A DNA stretch of 57,266 bases, taken from Halioglobus sp. (GTDB lineage Bacteria > Pseudomonadota > Gammaproteobacteria > Pseudomonadales > Halieaceae). A program made the position numbers and the translations under genes. The stretch covers positions 1 through 57,266 of the forward strand of contig JAGRIK010000243.1 in assembly GCA_020443325.1 (NCBI GenBank). The letters are read 5' to 3'. The notes beneath the pieces are model-generated. The model was not told the origin of the DNA. It searched no databases and saw only the letters and a program-made list of their open reading frames with translations. Each line of letters opens with the position of its first letter. The stretch's first letter is position 1. Shown here one piece after another: positions 16,852-25,575 of this stretch.

Positions 16852-18414
16852 ATGTCCTCTCACAATGACCCAGTAAAACCTATCCCGTTTGACGCTGCGC
16901 AACCGGCACCCGCCCCGACCACCACACGCTCGTCGAGCCACCCGGTACAGCGCGGCACACCGGTATGGGTGCTGCCAGTGCTGCTGGTACTGGTGGTTCT
17001 TGCGGTGCTGGTGTTTTTCCTGCTGCCCGCCGCGCTGGAACCGCAACAACCAGCGCCTGCCGACGCGAACGCTGAATCCCCAGTTGCCGAAACGTCCGGC
17101 CAGGGCGCTGCTACAGCCGGGAACGCCAGCGCACCGACATCAACCCCTGCTGCAGAGAGTGCCGCCCCCTGGTCCGATGCCCAACTGGCGCACCAGCGCA
17201 AGGCAGCGCAGGAAGTGGCTGCAGAACTACTGGAGCTGCAACTGGCCCTGCAGGAGCGCAATGTCGAGCAGTGGGCCGCGGCGGCGTTTACCGATGCCAA
17301 AAACCTCGCAGCAGCCGGGGACACCCTCTACAAGAATCGGCAGTACGAGGAAGCCACCGCTCAATACCAGCAGGGGCTGGCCGCATTACAGGCACTGCAG
17401 GCATCAATCCCACAGCTACTCGGCCAACTGTTGGAGCAGGCAAAGCAGGCCATCGACAAGGGCGACGCCAGCACAGCCCTGGAGGCACTGGCCACCGCAA
17501 CGCTGATCGAACCCGACAACAGCGATATTGCCACACTGCAACACCGCGCCGAGGTGTTGCCACAGTTATTGCCCCTGCTGGATGACGCACAGGCGGCGGA
17601 AGCCGCGGGCGACCTGGCGCAGGCGCAGGCGCTGCTGCGCAAGGCCACCGAACTGGACCCACTGCATACGCGCGCCCGCAGCGAGTTGGAGCGCGTCACC
17701 GGCAAAGCGCGCGACCAGGATTTCAACCAGTCGATGAGCGAGGGCTATGCCGCGCTCAACCAGGGCCGCTTCGACAGTGCGCGCAAGGCCTTCAATGCTG
17801 CGGCAAAACTGCAGCCGGGTTCGAAGGAGGCGGCCAGCGCCCTGCAGGAAGTCACGACGGCAGAAACCGCCCAGCGACTCGCCAGCCTGGACCAACAGGG
17901 CCAGCGCAACGAGCAGCAGGAGGACTGGGCGAGCGCGGTAACCGCGTATGAGCAGGCACAAAAAATTGACCGCAGTGTGCTGTTTGCCAGCGAGGGATTG
18001 AAACGCAGCAGGATGCGTGCGCAACTCGACGAACAAATGCGATCCGCCATTGCCGACACGGCGCGCCTGTCGGACACCGCGGTGGCAGCCGCTACGGCGC
18101 AACTGCTGGAACAGGCCAAACAGGTCACCCCACGGGGGCCGGTACTCGAGCAACAGATAGGCAAGCTCGAAACCGTGCTGCGACAGGCCAACGCCACCGT
18201 CAATGTCACGCTGCGCTCGGACGAGAAGACCGACGTGATCGTCTACAAAGTGGCGCGGTTGGGCAGCTTCTCGGAACGGGAGCTGACGCTGCGACCGGGC
18301 AACTACACCGCGCTTGGCACCCGCGCGGGCTATCGCGACGTGCGGCAGAGCTTTACCGTCACGCACGATTCAACACCTCCGCCCGTGACAATCGTCTGTA
18401 CTGAACCTATCTGA
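16852..18414 (+). CDS. Membrane-anchored TPR protein
   Basis: 520 aa. A short cytoplasmic N-terminus is followed by one strong membrane helix (residues 38-60, VWVLPVLLVLVVLAVLVFFL). A Pro/Ala linker follows, then about 380 residues of Ala/Gln/Leu-rich helical repeats. TPR-like units are visible as AGDTLYKNRQYEEATAQYQQ, GDLAQAQALLRKATELDP, ALNQGRFDSARKAFNAAAKL and WASAVTAYEQAQKIDR. The final 80 residues (TVNVTLRSDEKTDVIVYKVA to GYRDVRQSFTV) form a beta-rich PEGA-like domain. The topology places the repeats in the periplasm. The PEGA-like end resembles the next gene product, so the two may interact. It lies 35 bp after its upstream neighbour. Confidence 0.7.
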   Translation: MSSHNDPVKPIPFDAAQPAPAPTTTRSSSHPVQRGTPVWVLPVLLVLVVLAVLVFFLLPAALEPQQPAPADANAESPVAETSGQGAATAGNASAPTSTPAAESAAPWSDAQLAHQRKAAQEVAAELLELQLALQERNVEQWAAAAFTDAKNLAAAGDTLYKNRQYEEATAQYQQGLAALQALQASIPQLLGQLLEQAKQAIDKGDASTALEALATATLIEPDNSDIATLQHRAEVLPQLLPLLDDAQAAEAAGDLAQAQALLRKATELDPLHTRARSELERVTGKARDQDFNQSMSEGYAALNQGRFDSARKAFNAAAKLQPGSKEAASALQEVTTAETAQRLASLDQQGQRNEQQEDWASAVTAYEQAQKIDRSVLFASEGLKRSRMRAQLDEQMRSAIADTARLSDTAVAAATAQLLEQAKQVTPRGPVLEQQIGKLETVLRQANATVNVTLRSDEKTDVIVYKVARLGSFSERELTLRPGNYTALGTRAGYRDVRQSFTVTHDSTPPPVTIVCTEPI

Positions 18415-18437
18415 CAGGATGAAACGACAATCAACCC

Positions 18438-20501
18438 ATGTCCAATAAACCGGTAACCATCGCGCCCAGCGGCTTCACCCCGCTTGAAGAGGCCACCAGC
18501 ACAGCGCCCGGCCCCCGGAAGAAAACGGGGCGATGGCTGCTCCTCGCCTGTCTCGCGCTGTTCGTGTTGATGATGCTTTTTTTATTCAGCGCCCGTTCCC
18601 TCCACATTACGGTAGACGCCGAAACGCCCGCAACGCTCTCGGTATCCGGCCTCGCCCTGCCGTTCCTTGACCAGCGTTATCTGCTGCTGCCGGGCACATA
18701 CGAGGTGAGTGCATCGGCCGAGGGCTATCAACCCCTGACCACCACGGTCGACGTGGATGATCGCGACAGCCAGACGCTGGAACTCGCGCTGCAGGCGCTG
18801 CCGGGGCTGGTGTCCATCGACAGTACCCCCCAGGGCGCCAGCGTCTCGGTGAACGGCGAATCCGTTGGCAAGACCCCGCTGGTGGATATCCCGCTGCCCG
18901 AAGGTGAACATCAACTGCAGCTGGAAGAAGCGCGCCACCTGCCCGTGACGCAGACACTGCAAGTCACCGGCAGGAGCGTGCAGCAAAACGTCGCGGTGCA
19001 ACTGGCGCCGGCATGGGCCATGGTCAGCATCGACAGCGTGCCGACCGGGGCGACCCTGCTGCTGGATGGCGAAAAGGCGGGAACAACACCGGCCACGGTT
19101 GAAGTGCTGCAGGGTGAACACCAGCTGATGCTGCAATTGCCCACATTTGCCGACTGGCAGAAAACGCTGCGCATTGAAGCCAGTAAAGACCAGGACCTGG
19201 GCCAGGTAAGCCTGCAGCCCGCCGCCGGCGCGCTGGAGCTGGCCAGCGTGCCCAGTGGCGCCAATGTCACCCTGGATGGGGAGTTCCAGGGACAGACGCC
19301 GCTGACGCTGGAGGTAGCTCCCGGAAAGGCGCACCGCCTGGAGGTCTTCAAGCCGGGTTACGAGCGTTACAACGACTCGGTGGAAATGTCTGCCGCCAGC
19401 AGTGACAAGCGCTCCGTGACGCTGAAGGCACAGTTGGGCGAGGTGCGACTGCGCATCAGCCCGGCCAACGCCGTCGTGCGCATCAACGGCAAACCGACAG
19501 CCGCAGGCGTAACGTCGCTGTCACTGCCTGCGGTAGAGCATTCCGTCGAAGTCAGCCTGGACGGATACGCGACGGTCCGGCAAAGCGTCACACCCCGGCC
19601 CGGCCTCGCGCAGTTGGTAGACATCACACTGCAGACCCAACAGGCCGTTACCCTGGAGCGCATCAAGCCCGAGATCACCACACCGCTCGGCCAGACCCTG
19701 TTGTTATTCAAGCCGGCCGATTCAGCCCTGCGCGATTTCACCATGGGCTCCTCCCGCCGCGATCCCGGCCGACGCGCCAATGAGGTGCTGCACCCCGTTG
19801 CGCTGCGCCGCATGTTCTACCTGCAAACCACGGAGGTCACCAACGCGCAGTTTCGCCAGTTCCAGTCCAGCCATAACTCGGGCCAGATTGACGGCAACAG
19901 CCTCAACCAGGAACACCAGCCAGCGGTACAGGTAAGCTGGCAGCAGGCCGCCGCTTTCTGCAACTGGCTCAGCGCGCGCGAGGGCCTGCCGCTGTTCTAC
20001 CGCGAGAGCAATGGCATCATCACCGGCTACAACAGCGCCGCCACCGGCTACCGCCTGCCCTCTGAGGCAGAGTGGGCCTGGGCTGCGCGCGCCAGTGGCG
20101 ATAAACTGCTGCTGTTCCCCTGGGGCGACACGTTCCCGCCCACGCTGGTGGCCGAAAACTACGCCGACGACACCTCGGCCCATGTCACCGGCCGCGTCCT
20201 GAACGGTTACAAGGACGGGCACGTGACCAGCGCGCCCGTGGCGTCGTTCAAGCCCAACCAGCACGGCCTGTACGACATGGGCGGTAACGTCTCCGAATGG
20301 GTGCACGATGCCTATACCATTCCCTCGGCGAACGGCGCCACGCAGGAGGACCCCCTGGGTGGGCAGACAGGCGATAACTACGTCATTCGCGGCGCCGCAT
20401 GGACCCATGCCAAGCTGTCTGAACTGCGTCTCACCTATCGCGATTATGGGCAAGCCGGGCGGGATGACGTAGGATTCCGCCTTGCACGCTACGCGGAGTA
20501 G
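18438..20501 (+). CDS. PEGA-repeat protein with C-terminal FGE-sulfatase-fold domain
   Basis: 687 aa. One membrane helix (residues 32-52) is followed by at least four PEGA-type repeats between about residues 60 and 400. Each reads like VSIDSTPQGASVSVNGESVG or SVPSGANVTLDGEFQGQTPL. The C-terminal 260 residues are a formylglycine-generating-enzyme/SUMF1-type fold: FTMGSSRRDPGRRANE, TEVTNAQFRQF, YRLPSEAEWAWAAR, GGNVSEWVHDAY and GFRLARY. The RGAAWTHAKLSELRLTYR segment has Leu where active FGEs carry a catalytic Cys before Arg. The domain is therefore probably a binding or structural module rather than an oxidase. The topology puts it in the periplasm. Confidence 0.8.
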   Translation: MSNKPVTIAPSGFTPLEEATSTAPGPRKKTGRWLLLACLALFVLMMLFLFSARSLHITVDAETPATLSVSGLALPFLDQRYLLLPGTYEVSASAEGYQPLTTTVDVDDRDSQTLELALQALPGLVSIDSTPQGASVSVNGESVGKTPLVDIPLPEGEHQLQLEEARHLPVTQTLQVTGRSVQQNVAVQLAPAWAMVSIDSVPTGATLLLDGEKAGTTPATVEVLQGEHQLMLQLPTFADWQKTLRIEASKDQDLGQVSLQPAAGALELASVPSGANVTLDGEFQGQTPLTLEVAPGKAHRLEVFKPGYERYNDSVEMSAASSDKRSVTLKAQLGEVRLRISPANAVVRINGKPTAAGVTSLSLPAVEHSVEVSLDGYATVRQSVTPRPGLAQLVDITLQTQQAVTLERIKPEITTPLGQTLLLFKPADSALRDFTMGSSRRDPGRRANEVLHPVALRRMFYLQTTEVTNAQFRQFQSSHNSGQIDGNSLNQEHQPAVQVSWQQAAAFCNWLSAREGLPLFYRESNGIITGYNSAATGYRLPSEAEWAWAARASGDKLLLFPWGDTFPPTLVAENYADDTSAHVTGRVLNGYKDGHVTSAPVASFKPNQHGLYDMGGNVSEWVHDAYTIPSANGATQEDPLGGQTGDNYVIRGAAWTHAKLSELRLTYRDYGQAGRDDVGFRLARYAE

Positions 20502-20504
20502 GGA

Positions 20505-20777
20505 ATGATCAACACGCGACACTTGGCCCTCCTGGGCCTATCCATATTGCTGGTGGCAACACCGCTACAGGCCCAGACAGACGCCGCCGACGCAGCCACC
20601 GCATCGGCGAGTGATGGGACTGCGGATAAACCCGCAGCGGCACAGGAGCCATCAACGGCCAGGGAGCCCGCTGCAAAGAGTGGCAGCGCGGGCGCCAGCG
20701 GCAACTCGCCCTTCGACTACCGTTCCTCGGAGGAAATTTCAGAAGATGTACCCGTCTCTTTCCCGGTGGATATATAG
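20505..20777 (+). CDS. Small exported protein of the ExbB/VWA operon
   Basis: 90 aa. A classical signal peptide (LALLGLSILLVATPLQAQ) is followed by an Ala/Ser/Asp-rich, disordered stretch and a conserved-looking acidic tail SSEEISEDVPVSFPVDI. There is no lipobox Cys. It starts 3 bp after the FGE-fold gene stop and ends 9 bp before the ExbB-like gene, so it is embedded in the operon. Its size and position suggest an accessory periplasmic subunit. I recognise no family. Confidence 0.6.
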   Translation: MINTRHLALLGLSILLVATPLQAQTDAADAATASASDGTADKPAAAQEPSTAREPAAKSGSAGASGNSPFDYRSSEEISEDVPVSFPVDI

Positions 20778-20786
20778 GACACCCCA

Positions 20787-21584
20787 ATGAAGCAAAGAAT
20801 GTCATCCGAATTCATCTACCAGCTGTTTGCGCTGCTGATCGCGATCATCGTGGTACACGCGCTGTACGTTGGCGTTATCCGGCCCAGCGCAAAAGCCCAC
20901 CTCGAACGCGAGGCGGCACAGCAGGCCGCCGGCGAGGACTTTGTCACCACGCGCAGCCTGGCCGTGGTGATCGGCGATTACGAACAGGAATCCTGCTTTA
21001 TCCTGTTGATCTGGGCGCTGGCCATCATGGGCTACAAGGGGCGCCGCGGCATGCACGAGCGCGAGATGCTGGAGCGGCGTCTGCTGGATATCCCCGAGGG
21101 CACAACCGTGCTGCCGGAGGACGCCCGCGAGTACAGCCGCGCACTGGAGGCCCTGCCCGAGGCCGAACAGGATTACCTGCTGCCACGCACCCTGCTCTCG
21201 GCGCTGCAACGCTTCGCCACCACCGGCTCCATCCAGGCGGTCTCTGAGACCATCAAGGAGAATTGCGAGATCGAATCGGATCGCCTGGACTCTGAAATGT
21301 CCATGGTCCGCTATATTGCCTGGGCTATCCCCTCGATCGGGTTTATCGGCACCGTGCGCGGTATCGGCGACGCGCTGGGGCAGGCCTACAAGGCTGTGGA
21401 GGGTGACATTTCCGGCGTCACCGCCAGCCTCGGGGTCGCATTCAACAGCACCTTCGTCGCGTTGGTGCTGAGCATTATTATTATGTTCTGCCTGCACCAG
21501 CTGCAGTTGTCGCAGGAGCGCCTGGTACTGGACAGCCAGCGCTATGCCGACCGCCGCCTGCTGCGCTTCCTGGTGGCCGGCTAA
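20787..21584 (+). CDS. TolQ/ExbB/MotA-like proton-channel subunit
   Basis: 265 aa with AGGA 7 bases before the ATG. Membrane helices are visible at about residues 8-28 (QLFALLIAIIVVHALYVGVI), 67-85 (SCFILLIWALAIMG), 170-190 and 208-232. The last two carry the family signature: SIGFIGTVRGIGDALGQAYK corresponds to the GLLGTVxG motif of TolQ/ExbB. ASLGVAFNSTFVALVLSIII corresponds to the ALxTTAxGLxVAIP helix. A cytoplasmic loop of about 80 residues separates helices 2 and 3, as in ExbB/TolQ. These proteins form pentameric stators around a dimer of single-helix partners and convert proton flow to motion. The partners here are likely the two VWA proteins downstream. Confidence 0.85.
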   Translation: MKQRMSSEFIYQLFALLIAIIVVHALYVGVIRPSAKAHLEREAAQQAAGEDFVTTRSLAVVIGDYEQESCFILLIWALAIMGYKGRRGMHEREMLERRLLDIPEGTTVLPEDAREYSRALEALPEAEQDYLLPRTLLSALQRFATTGSIQAVSETIKENCEIESDRLDSEMSMVRYIAWAIPSIGFIGTVRGIGDALGQAYKAVEGDISGVTASLGVAFNSTFVALVLSIIIMFCLHQLQLSQERLVLDSQRYADRRLLRFLVAG

Positions 21585-22837
21585 TGAGTATCGGCCTGCT
21601 CGACCTCAATGACAGCAATGTGCAGCTGTGGCACCAGGGTGCAGTGGTGCAAAGCCCCGGCTACGCACTGTTGCAGGACAAAAGCTATTTGTTCGGAGCG
21701 CCCGCCCGCGCCGCCGCCCGCCTGCAACCCCGCGACATCAATACGCGCTTCTGGTGGCAGCTCAGCACAGAAATACTCCAGCCGGCGCTCGGCCCGGCCC
21801 GGCACACGGGCGACCTGGTGCACGCCCATCTCAAGCAATTGCACGCGCAGGCAAACAACCCCGATGAACTGCTGCTGGCCGTCTCGGGCAGCATGCAGCA
21901 TGAACAGCTCGCGCTACTGCTGGGCATCGTGGAGCAATGCCCGTTCGATGCCGTGGGCCTCGTCAATCGCAGTGTGGCGCTGGGCAGCCTCTACAGCCGC
22001 GGTGGACGCCTGTTCCACCTCGAAATCCAGCTGCACCAGGCGTTGATTTCACAGCTGGCTGAGCGCGATGGACAGGTTGAACTGCAACGCACGGTGCCCC
22101 TGCCCGGTTGCGGCCTGCTGCAGTTACAGGAACGACTGGTAGAAGTGATCTCGGCCGAGTTTGTGCGCCAGACCCGCTTCGATCCGCGGCGCAAGGCGGC
22201 CACCGAACAACAGTTGTACGACGAACTGCCCGCGGCGCTGCGCGCGCTGCACACCAGCGCAGAGACCAACCTGGATATCAACGGTTACCAGGCCCGCGTC
22301 GGCACGGAGCAATTGCGGGTCGCCGGCAAGCGGCTGTTCGACAGTGCCGGTGACACCATCGGGATACTGCGACCGGACGACCGCGTGATCGCGGATCCGC
22401 TGACAGCGCTGCTGCCCGGCCTCACCAGCGCCTTCCAGCAGCTGGATGTGCTCAAGCCCGATGACATGCAACGCGCCCTGCAATTACACGAATCCCGGCT
22501 GGTCCAGCGCGGACAGGCACTCAGCTTTTTCACCGCCCTGCCCTGCGCAGAGACGCGCATCGAGCCCGTCGCCACCCCGCCACCGCCCAAACCGGTGTGC
22601 AACGCCACACATCTCCTGAGCCGACACGTGGCCCAGCCCCTGCTCGCAGCGGGCACCCCACTGGAGGATGGCTGCGAACTTTACCGCTCAGGCGAGGGCT
22701 GGCAGTTGCGCGGCGCCACGTCGGGGGCCACCGTAAACGGCACCCCCTATCAACCCGGACAGGTACTTGTCACGGGCGACACCATTGTGGTCGGCAAAGC
22801 TGGCGCTGCGGCCGTGCTCATTGAGGTCAGGGCCTAA
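21584..22837 (+). CDS. Hsp70/actin-fold-like protein with FHA-like C-terminus
   Basis: 417 aa, ATG overlapping the previous stop (TAATG). It has no signal peptide or membrane helix, so it is cytoplasmic. The N-terminus MSIGLLDLNDSNVQLWH, then SPGYALLQD, LLLAVSGSM and AVGLVNRSVALGSL recall the strand order of actin/Hsp70-type ATPases, including the turnover of short Gly-rich loops. The phosphate-loop motifs are weak, so ATP binding is uncertain. The final 60 residues, ATVNGTPYQPGQVLVTGDTI and VVGKAGAAAVLIEVR, resemble the C-terminal half of an FHA domain, which binds phosphothreonine. It could be the cytoplasmic regulator of the motor. No close family is recognised. Confidence 0.55.
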   Translation: MSIGLLDLNDSNVQLWHQGAVVQSPGYALLQDKSYLFGAPARAAARLQPRDINTRFWWQLSTEILQPALGPARHTGDLVHAHLKQLHAQANNPDELLLAVSGSMQHEQLALLLGIVEQCPFDAVGLVNRSVALGSLYSRGGRLFHLEIQLHQALISQLAERDGQVELQRTVPLPGCGLLQLQERLVEVISAEFVRQTRFDPRRKAATEQQLYDELPAALRALHTSAETNLDINGYQARVGTEQLRVAGKRLFDSAGDTIGILRPDDRVIADPLTALLPGLTSAFQQLDVLKPDDMQRALQLHESRLVQRGQALSFFTALPCAETRIEPVATPPPPKPVCNATHLLSRHVAQPLLAAGTPLEDGCELYRSGEGWQLRGATSGATVNGTPYQPGQVLVTGDTIVVGKAGAAAVLIEVRA

Positions 22838-22842
22838 CCGCC

Positions 22843-23934
22843 ATGGCCAGGAAAAAGCGCGAATTCACCACGTTCAACCTGAGCTTCCTGGACATCATGT
22901 CCTGTGGGTTTGGCGCGGTGATTCTCGTGTTCCTGATCATGAATCACGCCATCGAGGAAGAGTCCGAGATACTGAACGAAAACGTGTTGTCGGAGGTCAG
23001 CCTGCTTGAGGAGGATGTCAGGGAGGGCGAGAAGGACATGGTGCGCCTGCGCAATACCCTGTCGGAGGTGGACCAGAAGATGGTTGAGGCGCAGGGGCTT
23101 GCGACGCGCATCGCCGAGGATACGGAAAAATTTGAGGCGCAGATAAAGAGTCGCAAGAACGAGGGCTATACCGAGAGCGCGGATATCGAGAGCCTCAAGG
23201 CCGAGTTGCTGGCACTGGAGAGCGAGGTCAAGGAGCTGCGGCAGTCCGCGACAGAGAATACCGGCGCCAACGCGCGGGACTTTATCGGCGACGGCAATCG
23301 CCAGTACCTGACCGGGCTGAACCTGGGCGGGAAGAACATCGCCATTTTACTCGATGTCTCAGCCAGCATGCTGGCCGAAAAACTGGTGCAGATTATTCGA
23401 CTGCGCAATATGGGAGAGTCGGTTCAGCGCAAGGCCGAGAAATGGCGAAGGAGCCTGAACACGGTCGACTGGCTGACCGCGCAACTCCCGGTATCCAGCA
23501 AATACCAGGTCATCACCTTCAACACCGTCGCAAAGCCGGCGCTGCCCGGGACCGAGGGCAAATGGCTCGAAGTGGCCAACCAGGCACAGCTGGGAGAGGT
23601 CAGCCGCGCGTTGCACAGCATTACACCCAGTGGCGGCACCAGTCTGGAAAACGCCTTCCTCGCCCTGCACAAGCTGTCGCCCGCGCCGGACAATATTTTC
23701 CTGATTACCGACGGCCTGCCCACGCAGGGGACCACACCACCGCGCAGTAGCAAGGTGACAGGTCCCGAGCGGCAGAAATTGTACGCGCAGGCGATAAGGC
23801 AGTTGCCCGGCCGTGTGCCAGTGAACATCATCCTGGCCCCCATGGAGGGAGACCCGATGGCCGTGTCCGAGCTGTGGCAGCTGGCACTTTACACCAGGGG
23901 CTCGCTGATGAGCCCCTCGCGGGACTGGCCCTGA
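22843..23934 (+). CDS. VWA-domain protein with ExbD/TolR-like N-terminal helix (1)
   Basis: 363 aa. A short basic N-terminus is followed by FNLSFLDIMSCGFGAVILVF, a single membrane helix beginning with an Asp (Asp17) in the context of the ExbD/TolR motif (PLIDV). A coiled coil of about 100 residues follows (EEDVREGEKDMVRLRNTL onward, Glu/Lys-rich heptads). The C-terminal 200 residues form a von Willebrand A fold: NIAILLDVSASM is the MIDAS DxSxS motif. SGGTSLENAF supplies the Thr, and FLITDGLPTQG the distal Asp. The VWA domain would sit in the periplasm and bind a divalent cation and a protein ligand. It pairs with the next gene, a diverged paralogue. Confidence 0.85.
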   Translation: MARKKREFTTFNLSFLDIMSCGFGAVILVFLIMNHAIEEESEILNENVLSEVSLLEEDVREGEKDMVRLRNTLSEVDQKMVEAQGLATRIAEDTEKFEAQIKSRKNEGYTESADIESLKAELLALESEVKELRQSATENTGANARDFIGDGNRQYLTGLNLGGKNIAILLDVSASMLAEKLVQIIRLRNMGESVQRKAEKWRRSLNTVDWLTAQLPVSSKYQVITFNTVAKPALPGTEGKWLEVANQAQLGEVSRALHSITPSGGTSLENAFLALHKLSPAPDNIFLITDGLPTQGTTPPRSSKVTGPERQKLYAQAIRQLPGRVPVNIILAPMEGDPMAVSELWQLALYTRGSLMSPSRDWP

Positions 23935-24935
23935 TGGCGCGGCGCAGAGGGAGAGGCGTACCCGAATTTTCGCTGTCGTTCCTCGACGTGATCTGCTGCG
24001 GTTTCGGTGCGATCATCCTGCTGCTGATGATTACCAAAACGGTGCAGCCACAAATTATAGAAGCGTCTACCATTAACCTCGAAGGAAAGTTGGCGGCGTT
24101 GCAGGAGCAGCTGTTCGAGATGCGCGGCGAGACCAAAATACTCAATCGTGATTTGAACGCGAAACACGAACAACTGTCGGAACATGAGCAGCGCATCGCG
24201 ATTCTGCGCGGCCTGATGGCCAGCGCCAAGTCGCGCTTCGACAGCCTGCAGGTCGAAACCAGCAGCAATTCGGCCATTGCCGGACAGCTGGCGTCAGCGA
24301 AGCAGCAGTTGTCAGAAGAGATGAAACGCCTGCTGGGTACGCAGCACCAGTCCAAGAACCAGCTGATTGGTGGTATTCCCGTCGATAGCGAGTACATTAT
24401 CTTTGTCATCGACACCTCAGGCTCCATGTTCTCCTACGCCTGGAACCGCGTACTGGAGGAGATCGAGGCAACACTGGCAATCTACCCAAAGGTGAAGGGT
24501 ATCCAGGTGATGAACGATATGGGCAACTACCTGTTCAGCAGCTACCGCGGCAAGTGGATTCCCGACACCCCGGGGCGGCGCAAGATCATCGTGGAGAATC
24601 TTCGCGGCTGGAGCATCTTCAGTAACTCCAGCCCTGTCGAGGGTATCGAGGCGGCGATCCGCACATTCGCCGCACCCGGTAAGAAAATCAGTATCTATGT
24701 GTTCGGCGACGAATTCACCGGCCCCTCTATCACCGAGGTCATCGACACGGTGGATCGCATCAACCGGGCGGATGCCAACGGCAACCGGCTTGTGCGCATT
24801 CACGCGGTGGGGTTTCCCACCCAGTTCAGCCGCGCCCCGCATTTGCAGGGCACGGGCATCCGCTTTGCCACGTTGATGCGCGAACTCACTCATCGCAATG
24901 GTGGCACCTTTGTCGCGCTCAATGACTTCCGCTGA
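23934..24935 (+). CDS. VWA-domain protein with ExbD/TolR-like N-terminal helix (2)
   Basis: 333 aa from the ATG at 23934, which shares a base with the previous stop (TGATG); an in-frame extension upstream is rejected because of the overlap. The architecture repeats the upstream protein: FSLSFLDVICCGFGAIILLL with an Asp at the start of the helix, a coiled coil (GKLAALQEQLFEMRGETKIL onward), then a VWA domain. The MIDAS motif is IIFVIDTSGSMFSYAWN, with SPVEGIEAA in place of the usual Thr loop and ISIYVFGDEFTG at the distal site. The second MIDAS Asp may be missing, so metal binding could differ from paralogue 1. Two distinct copies suggest a heterodimeric plug or rotor in the ExbB-like channel. 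Confidence 0.85.
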   Translation: MARRRGRGVPEFSLSFLDVICCGFGAIILLLMITKTVQPQIIEASTINLEGKLAALQEQLFEMRGETKILNRDLNAKHEQLSEHEQRIAILRGLMASAKSRFDSLQVETSSNSAIAGQLASAKQQLSEEMKRLLGTQHQSKNQLIGGIPVDSEYIIFVIDTSGSMFSYAWNRVLEEIEATLAIYPKVKGIQVMNDMGNYLFSSYRGKWIPDTPGRRKIIVENLRGWSIFSNSSPVEGIEAAIRTFAAPGKKISIYVFGDEFTGPSITEVIDTVDRINRADANGNRLVRIHAVGFPTQFSRAPHLQGTGIRFATLMRELTHRNGGTFVALNDFR

Positions 24936-25575
24936 TCGTGTCGCACGGTTGCTGCTGTCGGCAGTCCTGCTGCTGGGCCTGTTGGCCGGTTGCGGACCGG
25001 CGCATGTTGTCGTCGAGGGCAAGTTCCCCGCGCCATTGATTGAGCCGCTTCCGATTACCCTGGGCGTCTGGTACGGCGACGACTTCGCCAAACACGAATT
25101 TTTCGATGAGTCCAAATCCCGCCAGGAATCCAGCTGGATCGTCAGCACCGGCGTGGCCCAGGTACAGATGTGGAATACCCTGCTGGCCGGCATGTTCACA
25201 AAGGTCGTGCACCTGACACGGCAACCCTCAGAGGGAGAGTCGGTTGCAAATGTCGATGCAATCCTGGTCCCCCATGTGGAGGAACTGCAGTACGCTATAC
25301 CCAGGCAGACAAATATCAAGGTGTATGAAATCTGGATGCGCTACCGCTTCGAACTGCTCAGCGCCGATGGCGTGCCCATCGCCGAGTGGACCATGACCAG
25401 CTACGGCAAAACCCCGACCGGTTTCCTGCAGAGCGACCAGGAGGCAGTGAACCTGGCCGCAGTGATGGCGCTGCGTGACGCCGGCGCCAACTTCGCCACG
25501 AACTTCACCCGTGTACCCGCGCTACAGGGCTGGCTGCGCGAGCAGGGTGTGCCGACAGAAGCGGCCGCGCCATGA
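24922..25575 (+). CDS. Lipoprotein of the ExbB/VWA operon
   Basis: 217 aa from the ATG at 24922, 14 bp inside the end of the second VWA gene. The signal peptide ends in LLLGLLAGC, a lipobox. The mature part is a mixed alpha/beta domain: ITLGVWYGDDFAKHEF, VAQVQMWNTLLAGMFTKVVH, VDAILVPHVEELQYAIP and YRFELLSADGVPIAEW. This pattern (a strand, a helix that titrates a partner, then paired strands) is like the LptE/YajG-type accessory lipoproteins, but I do not assign a family. It may form the outer-membrane end of the complex. Confidence 0.65.
   Translation: MTSADRVARLLLSAVLLLGLLAGCGPAHVVVEGKFPAPLIEPLPITLGVWYGDDFAKHEFFDESKSRQESSWIVSTGVAQVQMWNTLLAGMFTKVVHLTRQPSEGESVANVDAILVPHVEELQYAIPRQTNIKVYEIWMRYRFELLSADGVPIAEWTMTSYGKTPTGFLQSDQEAVNLAAVMALRDAGANFATNFTRVPALQGWLREQGVPTEAAAP

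Noticed and set aside
18438-20501. Active sulfatase-maturating FGE
   Set aside because: The catalytic Cys position holds Leu and the protein is membrane-anchored with PEGA repeats.
20787-24935. Zorya-type defence system (MotA-like plus MotB-like proteins)
   Set aside because: The ExbB-like gene has no long cytoplasmic tail helix, the partner proteins carry VWA and not OmpA domains, and no ZorC/ZorD or helicase genes follow.
20787-24935. Tol-Pal or ExbBD-TonB operon
   Set aside because: No TolA, TolB, Pal or periplasmic TolR domain; the single-helix partners end in VWA domains.
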